Assembly (NCBI RefSeq): GCF_947378715.1
Contig: NZ_CANCLE010000087.1
Location: forward strand, 1-16,281
Length of the DNA stretch: 16,281 nt
Source: Phenylobacterium aquaticum
GTDB lineage: Bacteria; Pseudomonadota; Alphaproteobacteria; Caulobacterales; Caulobacteraceae
Reading direction: 5' to 3'
Positions 14,150-16,281 of the stretch are shown here, piece after piece. A model generated the notes under the pieces. It did no database searches, was not told the DNA's origin, and saw nothing but the letters and a program-made list of their open reading frames with translations. The translations under genes and the position numbers were made by a program. How positions within the stretch are numbered: the first letter of the stretch is position 1; each line of letters opens with the position of its first letter.

Positions 14150-15151
14150 CTAGACTCCCTCGCCCACCTGGGCCAGCAGGGCCCGGCCCGCGCCGACCAG
14201 GGCGGCGTGGGGGTGCAGGATCACCCGGGTCGGAATGGCGGCCAGGTGGGACTGGAAGCGGCCCTTGGCCTCGAAGCGGCGGCGGAATTCGCCGGCCTCC
14301 AGCTCCGGCAACAGGCCCGGCGCCATGCCGCCGCCGATCAGCACCCCGCCTCGCGCGCCGAGCGTCAGGGCCAGGTCGCCGGCCACGGCTCCCAGCAGGC
14401 CGCAGAACAGGATCACCGTGCTGCGGGCCAGGCGGTCACCGGTCCGGGCCAGGACGGGGATCTGGTCGGGCCGCGCACAGGCCGGCGTGACCGCTTCGAT
14501 CTCGCACAGGGTGCGATAGAGGTTCAGCATCCCGGGGCCCGAGACCAACCGCTCCACCGACACCCGGCCGAAGCGGGGGGTCAGGCGACGCACCACCTCC
14601 ATTTCCAGTGGATCGGCGGCGGCGAAGCTGGCGTGGCCGCCCTCGCCCACCAGCACCACCTCGCGGCCGTCGACCCTGCGCCAGCTGGCGGCGTTGAAGC
14701 CCGTGCCGGCTCCCACCACCGCGATGGCGCCGCCCGGCGCGCCGGGAATCTGCGGTCCGATCGTGTGGAGGTCGCTGTCGGCCAGTTCCGGCGCAGCCCA
14801 GGCCACCGCCTCGAGGTCATTGATCAGGGCGGCCTGGTCGAGCCCGAGGCGGGCGCGCAGGCCCGTGGCGGTGAGCGTCCAGTCGAGATTGGTCAGGGCG
14901 ACGCGGTCCTCGGTCACCGGGCCGGCGCAGGCGATCATGGCCAGGCTGATCCGCTCCCGCAGGCCGATGGCCGCCATATAGGCCATGGCGGCGTGCTCGG
15001 CCGTCTGGTGGCCGGCGGCCTTGATGCTCATCGGATCGCGCAGCATCACGCCGCCCGGCCCGATCTCGGCGATGGCGAAGCGGGCATGGGTTCCGCCGAG
15101 GTCACCCAACAGGGCGAAGCGGATCGGGCTGGTCTTCAGACGCGTGGACAT
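14150..15151 (-). CDS. glk: Glucokinase (Glk family, non-ROK)
   Basis: The protein is 333 residues from ATG 15151, with GAGG 5 bases upstream; a longer frame from GTG 15187 has no ribosome binding site. It phosphorylates glucose to glucose 6-phosphate with ATP in the cytoplasm. The phosphate-binding motif LLGDLGGTHARFA (14-26), ND at 111-112 with the catalytic-type aspartate D112, GAGTGFN (147-153), the glucose-binding GEGGHASFA (169-177), SGPGMLNLY (204-212) and the second phosphate motif IGGGMAPGL (272-280) all match the bacterial Glk family rather than ROK kinases, since no ROK zinc-binding cysteine motif is present. It lies 151 bp downstream of an MFS transporter gene on the same strand, with a perfect 16-bp operator between them, suggesting sugar-responsive control. 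It converges on the acyl-CoA synthetase gene. Confidence 0.93.
   Translation of the reverse strand: MSTRLKTSPIRFALLGDLGGTHARFAIAEIGPGGVMLRDPMSIKAAGHQTAEHAAMAYMAAIGLRERISLAMIACAGPVTEDRVALTNLDWTLTATGLRARLGLDQAALINDLEAVAWAAPELADSDLHTIGPQIPGAPGGAIAVVGAGTGFNAASWRRVDGREVVLVGEGGHASFAAADPLEMEVVRRLTPRFGRVSVERLVSGPGMLNLYRTLCEIEAVTPACARPDQIPVLARTGDRLARSTVILFCGLLGAVAGDLALTLGARGGVLIGGGMAPGLLPELEAGEFRRRFEAKGRFQSHLAAIPTRVILHPHAALVGAGRALLAQVGEGV
14168..14186 (+). terminator. Possible hairpin after the acyl-CoA synthetase gene
   Basis: GGGCC (14170-14174) pairs with GGCCC (14180-14184) around loop AGCAG; outward a T-G wobble and a C-G pair extend the stem to seven pairs. It lies 25 bases after the acyl-CoA synthetase stop, inside the convergent glk 3' end. 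No T-run follows, so terminator function is only suggested by position. Confidence 0.2.
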
Positions 15152-15244
15152 GGACGCCTCGGGACTTGGCGGCCGCCGGCTGTTCACGAGGGGACATACC
15201 CGCGCAAAAAGACCGTTGTTTCCGCCCGTTGAACCAGCGATATA

Positions 15245-15260
15245 TTGACAGCGCTGTCAA
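15245..15260. promoter_or_regulatory. Perfect 16-bp palindrome, LacI-type operator candidate
   Basis: TTGACAGCGCTGTCAA is a perfect 16-bp palindrome with a central GC dyad, the form typical of LacI/GalR-family operators in sugar-catabolic genes. It sits 93 bp upstream of the glk ATG and 42 bp past the MFS stop. The first six bases on the minus strand also read TTGACA, a consensus -35 hexamer, so a bound repressor would cover a glk promoter; GCTGGTTC 17 bases after TTGAC resembles the Caulobacter -10 only partly and at a spacing longer than usual. The regulator gene is not in the window. Confidence 0.7.
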
Positions 15261-15302
15261 CAACTGTCCAGCCGGGAGCCCGCCGTGTCCGCCGACCTGA
15301 AC

Positions 15303-16281
15303 CTAACGGACGCTGCGGATCGGCAGGACGATCAGCCCGCCCAGACCGCAGGTCGCGGCCGCCACCAGGAACAGCGCCCGCAGGTCCGCGCCGAACGCCG
15401 TAGTCAGCCAGACCGCCAGGAGCGGCGCGATGATCTGAGGGATGGCGTTGGAGAGGTTGATCAGGCCGAGGTCCTTGCCGGCGTCATCGGCCGAGGGCAG
15501 CACCTGGGTGATCAGGGCCATGTCGACGGCGTAGTAGCAACCCGCCCCGCAGCCATAGGCGACATAGGCGATCATCGCCGTGGACCAGCTGGGCGCCAGG
15601 GCGAAGGCGGCGATGGCGAAGGCCAGGATCAGGGCGCCGGCGGCGACGAACAGCTTGCGCCGCCCCACCCGGTCGGAGATCAGCCCGCCCGCCAGGGAGC
15701 AGGCGATATTGGCCACCGCCGCCACTGCGGTCAGCAGGGCCAGGCCCTGTTCCGCCGTGCGGCCTGGGAACAGGCGCGAATAGTGCAACACGTCCTGCAG
15801 GAAATAGAGCGTGTAGCCCTGCACCACCACGAAGCCGAGGATCACCATCAGGCGTCCGGCCCAGGCCAGGGCGAAGTCGGGATGCTCCCGCGGGTCGATG
15901 GCGAAGGCCTTCCACCGCGCCGCAAGGCTCGGCCGCGATCGCGCGACCGGGGCGGCCGGTCGATCCTTCAGCGCCAGGGTGAAGGGCAAGAGGGTGGCCA
16001 CCAGCACCACGGCGATGGCGATGTAGCGCAGGGCCTCGCCGGCGATCAGCCCGCCGACCACCGAGGTGCCGACCAAGGTCCCCAGGGGATAGCCCAGGCT
16101 GAGCATGGCCGAGACCAGCCCCTTCTGGGCGTCCGGCACCTGATCGGCCATCACCGCCAGCAGGGCCGCGAACAGGAAGTTGAACCCCAGTTGAAACACC
16201 ATGACCGCGGTCATCAGGGCGAAGGCGTCCTGCGCCTGATAGATCAGCCCATAGGCGGCGAGCGTGCCGGCCCCGCCGATC
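15303..16281 (-). CDS. MFS transporter, probable sugar permease (partial, 5' end outside window)
   Basis: The frame is open to the right edge; 325 residues plus the stop are visible, so the ATG at 16214 is internal and the true start lies outside. I count nine hydrophobic segments, corresponding to membrane helices 4-12 of a 12-helix major facilitator. A hydrophilic central loop with basic residues (about residues 105-135 of the fragment) separates the halves, and GGLISDRVGRRK forms the conserved loop between helices 8 and 9. MFS permeases move small solutes across the inner membrane. Being upstream of glucokinase on the same strand, with a LacI-type operator between, it probably imports glucose, a glucoside or maltose-like sugar; substrate is inferred from context only. 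An amino-acid or drug exporter role is less likely but not excluded. Confidence 0.85.
   Translation of the reverse strand, partial: IGGAGTLAAYGLIYQAQDAFALMTAVMVFQLGFNFLFAALLAVMADQVPDAQKGLVSAMLSLGYPLGTLVGTSVVGGLIAGEALRYIAIAVVLVATLLPFTLALKDRPAAPVARSRPSLAARWKAFAIDPREHPDFALAWAGRLMVILGFVVVQGYTLYFLQDVLHYSRLFPGRTAEQGLALLTAVAAVANIACSLAGGLISDRVGRRKLFVAAGALILAFAIAAFALAPSWSTAMIAYVAYGCGAGCYYAVDMALITQVLPSADDAGKDLGLINLSNAIPQIIAPLLAVWLTTAFGADLRALFLVAAATCGLGGLIVLPIRSVR

Noticed and set aside
14207..15232. A 341-codon plus-strand frame antisense to glk
   Set aside because: Shadow of a complete Glk coding sequence.
15285..15340. GTG with following open codons on the plus strand just right of the LacI-type operator
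   Set aside because: It runs antisense into the MFS gene and lacks a domain; the operator fits the minus-strand glk better.

Overview
This window looks like ordinary chromosome from a GC-rich alphaproteobacterium, most likely of the Caulobacterales (Caulobacter/Phenylobacterium type). The reasons are strong G/C preference at third codon positions, a fused IorA-type indolepyruvate:ferredoxin oxidoreductase with a divergent AsnC/Lrp regulator, an HWE-family sensor kinase, an alphaproteobacterial uvrC-pgsA pair, and protein sequences that resemble that order. This taxonomic call is inference from memory; no search was possible. I see no tRNA, rRNA, CRISPR array, insertion sequence, integrase or phage gene.

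Layout, left to right. At 1-572 (minus) is the 5' part of an FAD-dependent oxidoreductase of the L-2-hydroxyglutarate oxidase type. After a 325-bp gap comes a lone membrane-anchored DUF1963/YwqG-like protein (898-1758, plus). A 3.4-kb indolepyruvate ferredoxin oxidoreductase gene (1763-5167, minus) is divergent from an AsnC/Lrp-type regulator (5309-5806, plus), which is followed by a pirin gene (5857-6717, plus). These form a plausible aromatic amino-acid/2-oxoacid catabolism module. The housekeeping pair uvrC then pgsA runs on the minus strand (9222 down to 6727). A soluble PAS-PAS-HWE histidine kinase (9322-10806, plus) meets tail-to-tail an exported M20-family amidohydrolase (10803-12140, minus). 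An AMP-forming acyl-CoA synthetase (12448-14142, plus) meets tail-to-tail a glucokinase (14150-15151, minus). Upstream of the glucokinase are a perfect 16-bp LacI-type operator and the 3' part of an MFS transporter (15303 to the right edge, minus), a likely sugar uptake and phosphorylation unit.

All four convergent gene pairs have stop codons within 9 bp of each other, and one pair shares a single CTAG. The most unusual non-coding signal is a cluster of perfect 8-bp palindromes in the iorA/lrp divergent promoter region, with a second group at the lrp 3' end. I did not find anything I could call a new biological system. The best leads are these regulatory elements, the operator upstream of glucokinase, and the isolated DUF1963 gene.
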